From Cyanobacteria bacterium OH_PDB_230 (GTDB taxonomy: Bacteria > Cyanobacteriota > Vampirovibrionia > Gastranaerophilales > Gastranaerophilaceae), in assembly GCA_023421795.1 (NCBI GenBank), contig JAEZSO010000002.1, forward strand, positions 248,001-312,000: a stretch of DNA of 64,000 nt, written 5' to 3'. Numbering within the stretch: the first letter of the stretch is position 1; every line of letters starts with the position of its first letter. A model generated the notes under the pieces. The model searched no databases. It saw nothing but the letters and a program-made list of their open reading frames with translations, and was not told the DNA's origin. Below, piece by piece: positions 27,701-34,535 of the stretch. The translations under genes were made by a program, and so were the position numbers.

Positions 27701-27860
27701 CCTTAAACCTTATATCCAATACGGAGTAGGGGTGCAAAAGCGTATAGGAGAAAAAGTAACAGGGTTCGCTCAAACAATGATAAGAAATGGCGGAAGAACA
27801 GGTGTTGCATTATCTTTTGGCTTCAGAATAGCGGTGGGTAAAGATACCCCTAGATTATAA
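24777..27860 (+). CDS. Autotransporter-like surface protein with GGAIYN/NNITGDFIGN repeats
   Basis: From the ATG at 24777 (GAGAAGAGA upstream) the protein has 1027 residues; a GTG at 24765 is too close to the AAGGA site. A signal peptide (FLSLGVIVYVLGLNVSPVFAG) leads to a passenger with eight or so repeats of GGAIYN-x-G-x-INNITGDFIGN, likely a beta-helix. A less repetitive beta region and a linker follow. The C-terminal barrel of about 270 residues ends with YIQYGVGVQKR, GFAQTMIRNGG and a final VALSFGFRIAVG strand, the pattern of type V autotransporter barrels. A surface adhesin or structural role is inferred. Confidence 0.82.
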   Translation: MIKKFLSLGVIVYVLGLNVSPVFAGNPNPPGLTPTLTKLHQKDPALYPIGSSYDLSDEEYSNFTITKYLIEEVGGEKTITPKELFIQMHTLGNDAGTSTHYYQWQTTGGNKSLTTHTVGNVDLTVKTTLSDKVNAPIVNNGAMGDVTANFVDNVGVSSTGAAFMNGAAGTVGSITGDFIHNYISMSDGNVKGGAIYNEGVINGNITGNFVGNNSSSNSPFMNQSYGGAIYNDGSINGNITGDFIGNYAFSAPPFPGFSSIARGGAIWNGDENSTISNIYGDFIGNYVNGETSSSGGAISNYGSINNITGDFIGNYATGYQDSKGGAVHNNGTINNITGDFIGNYAGSSSFMGSSGGAIYNDGTINNITGDFIGNHVSGTSSSFGGALINYGKITITDSSFISNYASSTNSLGGAIYTQISGASGYINLVAQNKDMYFTGNYTTNDGGVTKTSNAIYIYGVSPISLNLNANTDKSIVFNDSISSDNGNYNKTININATHDLVASVNSGAPISGNVVLNSDMSGYKGDVNLYNGTIKLGSGKYTYKDSAGVLHKNVSTTPTLFYNANSFNVYGGAIDFSQAPIKEYSLGKLTLHNDLNMSVKADLGSETMTKISASSLTNAGEYNINVNNILLTSSTDKNNVSINFADSTLRDAVKYTGMSGIAYSPIYKYDVNYDQVTGNFNFSHGSGGSSNPDNINPAVTVAPVAAQSGAYVNQLNSYSQSFQNMDYTMLMPSYQRMAMKYANRYALLEGGADKTKLQGAVYESKNGGIWLQPYTSFEKINFNNGPKINNTSYGTFFGGDTKMIELKRGWDAVYSGYASYNGSTQAFSGNNIYQNGGQLGIGATFYKGNLFTGLTANVGASVGEAYTMYGRDDFNMLSSGLAAKTGYNFEFNGGKFILQPSYMLSYSFVNTFDYTNAAGVKISSDPLNAIQMVPGVKFILNTESGWQPYFGTEVLWNIMDKAKYYANDASLPELSLKPYIQYGVGVQKRIGEKVTGFAQTMIRNGGRTGVALSFGFRIAVGKDTPRL
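25290..26030 (+). repeat. In-gene repeats encoding the autotransporter passenger
   Basis: About eight units of 75-115 bp share a core reading GGAGCAATTTATAACGATGG, then AATATCACAGGAGATTTTAT. Units 5-7 are nearly identical over the ATAAACAATATCACAGGAG core, so copy number could change by recombination or slippage. Confidence 0.8.
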
Positions 27861-27877
27861 TCTTACAAATAATACAT

Positions 27878-27910
27878 AAATCCCTGTCAAAAAGACGGGG
27901 ATTTATTGTT
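27878..27910 (+). terminator. Intrinsic terminator after the autotransporter gene
   Basis: AAATCCCTGTC (27878-27888) pairs with GACGGGGATTT (27894-27904) around an A5 loop. A short T-rich tail (ATTGTT) follows. It starts 17 bp after the stop. Confidence 0.7.
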
Positions 27911-28004
27911 AGCATATTTGAGATGTCATCTCGCTATTCGCCTTCTGAATAAAATCCCTGTTAACTGCGTTAGATAGGAGCTACAAGTCCATTTTTGCAA
28001 TAGG

Positions 28005-28033
28005 TTGCCCTTGTTCCAAATTTATCCTAAAAT
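28005..28033 (+). promoter_or_regulatory. Promoter positioned for a leaderless glycosyltransferase mRNA
   Basis: TTGCCC (28005-28010) and TAAAAT (28028-28033) are separated by 17 bp, and the -10 box ends 6 bp before the ATG at 28040. There is no ribosome-binding sequence. Confidence 0.45.
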
Positions 28034-28039
28034 AACAAA

Positions 28040-29005
28040 ATGATAGAAAAACCGGTTTGCGCAGTAATTATACCTTGTTTTAATGAAGAAGAAGTTATTA
28101 ATATAACTTGTACTCAACTTTTTAATGTTTTAAAAAATCTTATCGAAACTGAAAAAATCGCCCAATCCAGCTACATTTGTTTTGTTGATGATGGTAGTCA
28201 AGATAGAACCTGGGAAATAATTACGGAGTTGTCTAAAAATAAAAATACAGGAGTTGAGGTAAAAGGCTTAAAATTATCCAGAAATTTTGGGCATCAAGCC
28301 GCAATGCTTGCAGGACTCACACAAAACGAAGCCGATATTTTCATAACAATTGATGCTGATTTGCAAGACGATATAAATGTTATTTCGCAAATGATTGACA
28401 AATATTTAGAAGGCTTTGAGGTGGTCTATGGAGTCAGAAATGACAGAAGCAGCGATGGTTTTCTTAAACGCCACATATCTCAGTTATATTATAAATTAGC
28501 AAAATATCTCGAAGTGGAAGGTATCTTCAACCACGCGGATTTTAGGCTGATGTCAAAAAGAGTTGTAAACATTTTGAGAAATTTAAAAGAATGCAATATC
28601 TATTTAAGAGGGCTTGTACCGAGTCTGGGATTTAAATCTTGTTCGGTCTATTTTTCCAGAAAAAAACGAATTGCAGGAACCGCAAAATATAATTTCTTTT
28701 CTTTATCTTCACTTGCAATTGATGGCATAACTTCTTTTTCGATAAAACCACTGAGATTAATAACAGTCTTGGGTTTTATATGTTTTTGTATAGCAATTGC
28801 AATGAGCATATTTTCAATAGTAAGTTATTTTTATCTTAGAAAAGTACCGGGATGGTCCTCTCTTTTCTTTTCAATATATTTGCTAGGAGGTATCCAGCTG
28901 CTATCAATAGGAATACTGGGAGAATACATAGGCAAAATTTATAAAGAAACCAAACAGCGACCTAAGTTCATTGTAGAAAAAACAGCTGATGAAGAATTCC
29001 AATAA
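28040..29005 (+). CDS. GT2 glycosyltransferase making polyprenyl-phosphate sugars (GtrB/ArnC-like)
   Basis: The 321-residue protein has a GT-A domain with IIPCFNEEEVI, FVDDGSQDRTW and the metal site IDADLQDD, then SRKKRIAGTAKYNFF before two C-terminal membrane helices, and LGEYIGKIYKETKQRPKF at the end. This architecture belongs to enzymes that charge undecaprenyl phosphate with glucose or a related sugar on the cytoplasmic face. The neighbouring multi-membrane protein (29619-30851) is a candidate user of the lipid-linked sugar. Confidence 0.9.
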   Translation: MIEKPVCAVIIPCFNEEEVINITCTQLFNVLKNLIETEKIAQSSYICFVDDGSQDRTWEIITELSKNKNTGVEVKGLKLSRNFGHQAAMLAGLTQNEADIFITIDADLQDDINVISQMIDKYLEGFEVVYGVRNDRSSDGFLKRHISQLYYKLAKYLEVEGIFNHADFRLMSKRVVNILRNLKECNIYLRGLVPSLGFKSCSVYFSRKKRIAGTAKYNFFSLSSLAIDGITSFSIKPLRLITVLGFICFCIAIAMSIFSIVSYFYLRKVPGWSSLFFSIYLLGGIQLLSIGILGEYIGKIYKETKQRPKFIVEKTADEEFQ

Positions 29006-29014
29006 GAGAGCAAG

Positions 29015-29629
29015 TTAGTCTGTAAAACCCCTGCATTCAAATATAACTACTGTATAAGGTATGTTGTACAAGTCTTCTCTTACACTCACTTTAATTTCAT
29101 TGAAATATTTTGAGAACAAGTCAAAATAGTCATTTTTTGTTCTTACAAACTTACCTCTGTCATTTTTTAAAATCCATTTTTTGAATATTGATTGCTTTTG
29201 AAGGTAACAGCCATCATGCGTTATAAATCTGCCTCCATTTTTTAAATTTTTACTTGCAAAAAGTATCAATTTTTCTGCTTCTTCATTGTCTAAGTGATGT
29301 ATAACCGCATTGGCCATAATAATATCAAACTTTTTGTTAAAATCTTGAGTCAAGTCTATTTTTTGACAGAAAAAAGAATAATTTTCCTGAGGGAATTTTT
29401 TCTCTGCGGCTTTTATGTATGAAATTGATTCATCAAATCCTGTATAGTCGATATTTTCAGGAAGATAATTCATCATGCTCGCAGGGCCGCATCCGATATC
29501 CAAAATCCTATCTCCGCTTTTTGCCTTTACGTAATCGCGGCAATATATTTTTCTTAGTTTATAATCCCCAATCGACAATTGCCACAAGTCATATATCTGA
29601 GGAATCGATAGAACATCTTTAATATTCAT
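29015..29629 (-). CDS. SAM-dependent methyltransferase, class I
   Basis: The 204-residue protein carries motif I ILDIGCGPASM, motif II around DYTGFDES, FDIIMANAVIHHLDNEEA as motif IV/post-I, and LKNGGRFITHDGCYL as motif VI. The layout fits methyltransf_11/25 enzymes that act on small molecules or lipids. The gene start overlaps the upstream membrane glycosyltransferase-like gene by 11 bp, so the pair is an operon. The acceptor may be a glycolipid intermediate, but that is inferred from context only. Confidence 0.85.
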   Translation of the reverse strand: MNIKDVLSIPQIYDLWQLSIGDYKLRKIYCRDYVKAKSGDRILDIGCGPASMMNYLPENIDYTGFDESISYIKAAEKKFPQENYSFFCQKIDLTQDFNKKFDIIMANAVIHHLDNEEAEKLILFASKNLKNGGRFITHDGCYLQKQSIFKKWILKNDRGKFVRTKNDYFDLFSKYFNEIKVSVREDLYNIPYTVVIFECRGFTD

Positions 29630-30851
29630 TGTTGCCTTCTTTTATTTGTTTTTTACTGAATTGTTCAAAAATAATCAGCCCCATAAATATCATTATAATC
29701 AAAGGATTTATAAGTATTGACGCGGAAAACCACCATGGTAAATTAGCTAAAGAGTATGGGATTATAATATTTTTTGGAATAAGCAGCAGTCCAAAAAGAA
29801 TGGCATAAGCCAGATCAAACTTTGTTTTCTCTTTTGCGTTTACAAACAGCCAGATGGGAACAAATAAAAAGATTAATTTATAATCATTTGTAATGTATGG
29901 CATTAAAAGCATATATAAAGATAACAAAGATATTTGCTTCCAAAAGATTTTTTCTTTTGCACCAAAAAATACCACAATTGCAGTTATTAGGAGACTTAAA
30001 TAAGTATAGAACTTTGACAATACAGGTGTTAGCACCAAAGAAGATATTGTAAATCTCGTAAACAATAACTTTAAAGCCATAAATAACGATGAACCAGCAA
30101 ACATCCCTCTATGATTGAAATTTTCATAAACATAAAAACTCTTAATTGTTGATAAATTAACAATTAAAGTGGATATCTGATCAAAGAAGTTTCCTTTTAA
30201 TACCATAAAGCTACCCATTATCAGTGCAAATGAAACTATTGTGCTAAGTAACAAGTACTTAAACTTTTTTTTGAATAAAAATAATACTAAAAAAATTAAA
30301 GAGAACGGCTTTATTGCATTCATTACAGCTAGAATCATTGCGCTCATTAAATACTGTTTGGAGTTAAACGAATATATAAAAACTACAAATAAAACAAACA
30401 ACATCATATCAAAATTGCCCCTGTCTAAAAGGGTTATTAGAGGGTAAGAAGCGGTTGTAAGTATAAAAATATTTTGAAAATTCTGTAATCTTGTTAAATT
30501 TTCACAGCTGAAATTTTTAATATTCATATAAGTAAAAACAAATAAAAATATTGAAGTAAAACACAGATAAGAAGCCATCTTATTTGTAATAAAGGCAAAA
30601 GGAAACAATATCAGGTATGCCAGCGGAAAATAATTAACATGTGCATCAATCTTTCCAAAAGGGTTCAAATTTTTGGCTGCAGGAAGAAAGTCTGTAAAAT
30701 CTTGAAACGCCATCTTTGACGGCCATAAAAAAGTATTATATGGATATGGTTTATCTAAATAACTTCCTAAAATATAATGGTAGATTACTGCCATTACAAA
30801 TCCCATCATTACGATGATTGATAAAATCAATACTTTATTGGATTTGTCCAT
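29619..30851 (-). CDS. Polytopic membrane protein, GT87/DUF2029-like mannosyl- or glycosyltransferase
   Basis: From the ATG at 30851 the protein has 410 residues and about eleven membrane helices; the longer frame begins with TTG without a better ribosome site. The first periplasmic loop has FQDFTDFLPAAKNLNPFGK with acidic residues, and YPLITLLDRGNFDMMLFVLF follows, as in GT87 family enzymes that use polyprenyl-phosphate sugars. It lies close to a GT2 of the type that makes such donors. It is the first gene of a two-gene unit with the methyltransferase. Confidence 0.7.
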   Translation of the reverse strand: MDKSNKVLILSIIVMMGFVMAVIYHYILGSYLDKPYPYNTFLWPSKMAFQDFTDFLPAAKNLNPFGKIDAHVNYFPLAYLILFPFAFITNKMASYLCFTSIFLFVFTYMNIKNFSCENLTRLQNFQNIFILTTASYPLITLLDRGNFDMMLFVLFVVFIYSFNSKQYLMSAMILAVMNAIKPFSLIFLVLFLFKKKFKYLLLSTIVSFALIMGSFMVLKGNFFDQISTLIVNLSTIKSFYVYENFNHRGMFAGSSLFMALKLLFTRFTISSLVLTPVLSKFYTYLSLLITAIVVFFGAKEKIFWKQISLLSLYMLLMPYITNDYKLIFLFVPIWLFVNAKEKTKFDLAYAILFGLLLIPKNIIIPYSLANLPWWFSASILINPLIIMIFMGLIIFEQFSKKQIKEGNNEY

Positions 30852-30920
30852 ATTCAACTCTCTTCTTTTCAAGTGTGGATTCGTATTAGTTATTGCAATT
30901 TTAATTAACGTCCATATTAT

Positions 30921-30949
30921 ATTAAAAAATTATGTTGCTTAACTGTCAA
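30921..30949 (-). promoter_or_regulatory. Promoter for the GT87-like gene
   Basis: On the minus strand TTGACA (30944-30949) and TTTAAT (30921-30926) are 17 bp apart, about 70 bp before the ATG. The same bases border an AAGCCC/GGGCTT hairpin (30948-30967) followed by T's on the plus strand, which has no obvious plus-strand gene to end. Confidence 0.45.
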
Positions 30950-31007
30950 GCCCCTAAATTAGGGCTTTTTATTGCAGCTTATTGTCTGCAAAGACTTTTA
31001 TAGTGAA

Positions 31008-31135
31008 GCTTTTAGCGATTCCGTGAGCCCATTTTGCGCGAAAATATATTTTCGGCAAAAGAAGATAAAAAGAGGGCGATTTTCTAGTCCCTTTTTTCTA
31101 AACTACGAGATGTAGTTTAGGCAGCAAAAGTCTCT
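31008..31135 (+). repeat. 128-bp dispersed repeat, copy 1, at the kdpD end of the kdp operon
   Basis: This copy matches 38604-38731 at about 118 of 128 positions with no gaps, in direct orientation. It contains the perfect 16-bp palindrome CGAAAATATATTTTCG (31039-31054) and a perfect CTAAACTAC/GTAGTTTAG hairpin. An AGACTTTT at 30992-30999 is an inverted match to AAAAGTCT at 31126-31133, so the unit may have short terminal inverted repeats. No ORF lies inside. The 474-bp gene-free region here otherwise holds the upstream promoter and nothing else I can name. Confidence 0.9.
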
Positions 31136-31325
31136 TGTTGTTAGATTTAAAATACAGGGAATTTGCAGGGAAAAGTTACATTTTGATAGTTTTTGTCTGC
31201 TGCTCCAAAAAATATTTCTGTCTATCAGTCCATTTTAACTGCATTCGTTTTTAAATTCCCTAATAAAATAACAGGGAATAATTTGTTGAATAATAAGGAA
31301 TTTTATATCGATTTTGAACAATTTG

Positions 31326-33275
31326 TTATCTTCTTTTTAAGTATAAAGCAATTATATTTGCAAAAGATTCAATCAGCCTTTGTTGTTCGGATGAGAAAAA
31401 TACATCCTGATTATTTGAAGTAAATCCGCATACACCAAATGTCTTTTCTTCAGATTTTAGAGGCAAGTAATGCCATTTTGCAGATGAAAGAGTCTGCGTG
31501 TTTTTACCTGCTGGTACTCCATTTTTATATACCCAAGTTGCAACTGCGTGTTCTTTTTCATTGAATTCTATTTCGCCTTGTTTTTCTATTATTGTGAGAT
31601 GATTATTTTCATTTGGCAAAAGGATTATTACATTACATTGGAAGGCTTCAGCAATATGCTTTGATGCTTTTTCTAATATTTCATCAAGGTTTTTTGCTGC
31701 CATTGTCTCTCTACTGAAGGCATATAAAGAGGAGAGAAAGCTTTCTCTGTGTCTTGTTGTTTCTGTTTGCCATCTTATGCCTTTTGCCAGCATACTTACT
31801 GCCACTGAAATACTTATGAATACAAGAAAACTTGGAAGATATCTTATGTCTGAAACTCTAAAGGTTAAATAGGGAGGAATTAAAAAGAAATCAAATGACG
31901 CAACTGCTGCTATAGCACTGAATATCCCGACTCTTGTCCCCCATAGAATACTACTTGCTATAACTGGAAGTAAAAGCAGCATTCCTATATTGAAAGGTTC
32001 TATAAATGCTTTGGTAAACCAGCCCAAAATAACAAGTATCGCTATTGCTGCAGCTGATATTAAATATGGTTTAACATCATTTTTTTCTATTTTGAAATAT
32101 TGTTCATATGTTGGCGTTTTGTTTTCACTGCCTACAATAAGAACATTTATCTGACCGCTTTTTTTGGTTAAGTCATTTAAAACGGAGCCTTTAAAGAATT
32201 CTTCAATCTTTGATCTGTATGATAAGCCTGCAACTATTAGTGTTACATTTTTTTCTTTTGCAAAATCAATTATGGTATCTGCAATTATGTTTCCGCTTAA
32301 AGAAACTACTTTAGCACCTAATTCTTCTGCTAGTCTTATGTTTTTATCCAGTTGGTTTCTCGATTTTTCGTGTATTTCAATTTGCTGAGGGGATTCAACA
32401 TATACAGCGTACCATTCTGCATTCATATCTGATGCCATTCGGTGCGTCATTCTGAGGAGTCTTTCAGAGGTGGGGCTTGCGCTAAACCCCACAAGAAGCC
32501 TAGAATCTACAGGCCAAGGGGTAGTTATAGAATAACGTTGTTTATATGAGAGCATATCTTCATCTACACGTTTTGCGGTATATCTTAAAGACATTTCTCT
32601 TAGGGCCAAAAGATTTCCTTTTCTGAAAAAGTTTTGCATAGCTTTTTTAGCTTTTTCAGGGATATAGACTTTTCCTTCTTTTAATCTTTCAAGAAGTTTT
32701 TCTGGAGTTAAATCTATTAATTCAATTTCATTTGCAAGTTCTAATATGCTGTCAGGAACTGTTTCATGGATAGTTACATCTGAAATTTGCTGGATAACAT
32801 CAATAAGGCTTTCTATATGTTGGATATTTAAAGTTGTGAAAACATTTATCCCTGCATTTATTAGTTCTTCAACATCTTGGTATCTTTTTTCATGTCTTGA
32901 GCCTGGTATATTTGTGTGGGCAAGTTCATCTACTATAACAAGTTCAGGCTTAAGCTCCATGATTGTATCTATATCCATTTCATCAAGCTTTATTCCGTTA
33001 TACTCAATAGTTTTTCTTGGAAGTATTGTAAGCCCATCAAGAAGTGCTTCAGTTTCTTTTCTGCCATGTGTTTCAACAATTCCAATAAGAGTATTTATAC
33101 CGCTTTTAACAGCAACTCTTGTTTCTTCAAGCATATGATAGGTTTTACCTACTCCAGCACAAAACCCTAAGAAAATTTTCAAGTGACCTTTGGTTTTTAA
33201 TTCCTTGTTATTTTCTTCATCTTCTTGGATTTGTTTTAATAATTTTTCAGGGTCGGGCCTGTTGTCTTCTCTCAT
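31326..33275 (-). CDS. kdpD: KdpD-like potassium sensor without kinase domain
   Basis: The 649-residue protein starts with the KdpD domain, including a Walker A-like GFCAGVGKT (37-45) and DELAHTNIPGSRHEKRYQDV. A Usp-like domain (about 258-385), four membrane helices of the DUF4118 type (about 395-505) and a GAF domain (about 525-645) follow. It then stops. The dimerisation/phosphoacceptor and ATP-binding kinase domains of full KdpD proteins (near 900 residues) are absent, and no response regulator KdpE is nearby. Shortened KdpD proteins are known from cyanobacteria, so this may be natural. It is the last gene of the operon. Confidence 0.9.
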   Translation of the reverse strand: MREDNRPDPEKLLKQIQEDEENNKELKTKGHLKIFLGFCAGVGKTYHMLEETRVAVKSGINTLIGIVETHGRKETEALLDGLTILPRKTIEYNGIKLDEMDIDTIMELKPELVIVDELAHTNIPGSRHEKRYQDVEELINAGINVFTTLNIQHIESLIDVIQQISDVTIHETVPDSILELANEIELIDLTPEKLLERLKEGKVYIPEKAKKAMQNFFRKGNLLALREMSLRYTAKRVDEDMLSYKQRYSITTPWPVDSRLLVGFSASPTSERLLRMTHRMASDMNAEWYAVYVESPQQIEIHEKSRNQLDKNIRLAEELGAKVVSLSGNIIADTIIDFAKEKNVTLIVAGLSYRSKIEEFFKGSVLNDLTKKSGQINVLIVGSENKTPTYEQYFKIEKNDVKPYLISAAAIAILVILGWFTKAFIEPFNIGMLLLLPVIASSILWGTRVGIFSAIAAVASFDFFLIPPYLTFRVSDIRYLPSFLVFISISVAVSMLAKGIRWQTETTRHRESFLSSLYAFSRETMAAKNLDEILEKASKHIAEAFQCNVIILLPNENNHLTIIEKQGEIEFNEKEHAVATWVYKNGVPAGKNTQTLSSAKWHYLPLKSEEKTFGVCGFTSNNQDVFFSSEQQRLIESFANIIALYLKRR

Positions 33276-33283
33276 AATATCCT

Positions 33284-33946
33284 TTATCTACTTGGGTTAT
33301 AGATGATGTTTAATGAAGTATTGACTAAAGTATCAATTGGTTTAATGGAAAAAGATAAAGATGTAATCCCTGCTATTGCTAGAGCAAAATTTCGATAACC
33401 ACTGCTATTTTCTTTTTGGAATTTTTGGATGAATTTATCCAACCAGCTTATATTTTGGGTCGATACTTTTATTAATTCTTTAGTTTTTGAAGGGATTTTG
33501 TTTATGAAGTTATTTGCCAGTTTTCGCGAAGATTTAACAGCTAAATCCGGCAATAGAAAACTTGCAATCGCTTGATATAAAAATTCTCTTGAAATCTTTT
33601 TAGTTTTATTCTGATCTTTATCTGAATTCATACCTTTTGTAAAAATTGCGAAGATAGCGTAAAAAAGTGCTGGTATCCAAGATAATTTCGCCAAAAAAGC
33701 CCCTATAAGCGGCTTTAATGCTTCACCTACGTTATTTGTATAGGCTAAGGCTTTTAACGGCAACTTATGAAGTGCATCTTTTTTAGATTCTTTTTGGGGT
33801 TCTATATGTTGGTAAAGATCTTTATAGATGCCTTTTCTTTCCCTGATTGGTTTAGAAGATTGTTTTTCTTGCTTTTCAGCATCAATAGCTTTGTATAAAT
33901 CTTTATAAATACCTTTTTTATTTAAATAATTAGTTGATTCTATCAT
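33284..33946 (-). CDS. Unknown protein embedded in the kdp operon
   Basis: The 220-residue protein lies between kdpC (1-bp gap) and kdpD (8-bp gap), so it is certainly part of the operon. Two near-identical short motifs open it: KGIYKDLYKAI (11-21) and KGIYKDLYQHI (38-48). A hydrophobic segment follows (about 87-104), then basic and amphipathic helices and a second weak hydrophobic stretch (about 188-202). It does not resemble KdpF, which is about 30 residues. A lineage-specific partner of the pump or of KdpD is a reasonable guess. No database family is recognised. Confidence 0.8.
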   Translation of the reverse strand: MIESTNYLNKKGIYKDLYKAIDAEKQEKQSSKPIRERKGIYKDLYQHIEPQKESKKDALHKLPLKALAYTNNVGEALKPLIGAFLAKLSWIPALFYAIFAIFTKGMNSDKDQNKTKKISREFLYQAIASFLLPDLAVKSSRKLANNFINKIPSKTKELIKVSTQNISWLDKFIQKFQKENSSGYRNFALAIAGITSLSFSIKPIDTLVNTSLNIIYNPSR

Positions 33947-33947
33947 T

Positions 33948-34526
33948 TTATTTACCTGAAATTTTGTCTAATTCTATATTTAGTTTTAAAACATTTACAC
34001 TTTGGTGTCCCCATATTCCTAAAAAATCCGAATCAATATTTTTTTTGACAATTTCTTTAAGTTTTGCTTCTGGGATATTTCTTTCTTTTGCAATCCTTGG
34101 GATTTGAAGGTGTGCATTCTTAATACTTATATCGGGGTCTAATCCGCTAGCAGATGAAAGTACCATATCAGCAGAAATCTTGTCAGAATTTTTTATGTTA
34201 TTTTCTTTTCTTACTTTATCTATATTTTTTTGAGTAATTTCTATTAGCTTTTTACTTGTTGGGCCTAAGTTACTTGCGCCAGAGTATGTTCCATTATAAT
34301 TGACAGCAGATGGTCTTGAATGAAAGTATTTTGGGGAGTCAAAATTCTGTCCGATTCTATCTGAACCTATTACTTTTCCATCCTTTTGAATTAACGAGCC
34401 GTTTGCCTTATACGGCATTGTAAGTTGGGCAATTCCTGTGATTATTAAAGGATAAATTAATCCAAGTAATACTGAAAAGCCTATGAATAGTTTTATTGAG
34501 GTTAAAAATTCTTTTTTTATGTCCAT
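33948..34526 (-). CDS. kdpC: Potassium-transporting ATPase subunit KdpC
   Basis: The 192-residue protein is full length. It has one N-terminal membrane helix, then GLIYPLIITGIAQL, the conserved SRPSAVNYNGTYSGASNLGPTS region and DMVLSSASGLDPDIS, both hallmarks of KdpC. KdpC stabilises the KdpFABC complex and helps ATP binding. It follows kdpB after 9 bp. Confidence 0.96.
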   Translation of the reverse strand: MDIKKEFLTSIKLFIGFSVLLGLIYPLIITGIAQLTMPYKANGSLIQKDGKVIGSDRIGQNFDSPKYFHSRPSAVNYNGTYSGASNLGPTSKKLIEITQKNIDKVRKENNIKNSDKISADMVLSSASGLDPDISIKNAHLQIPRIAKERNIPEAKLKEIVKKNIDSDFLGIWGHQSVNVLKLNIELDKISGK

Positions 34527-34535
34527 AATTTGTTC

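Noticed and set aside
30948..30970. Terminator hairpin AAGCCC/GGGCTT with T-run on the plus strand
   Set aside because: No plus-strand gene precedes it, so a terminator role could not be supported; it is mentioned only with the adjacent promoter.
31193..31423. A 76-residue plus-strand ORF at the end of kdpD
   Set aside because: It overlaps the kdpD 3' end, has no ribosome site and its protein looks like antisense translation.
31326..33275. KdpD as a pseudogene
   Set aside because: The frame is intact, ends cleanly after a complete GAF domain and has no frameshifted kinase remnant; shortened KdpD proteins are known.
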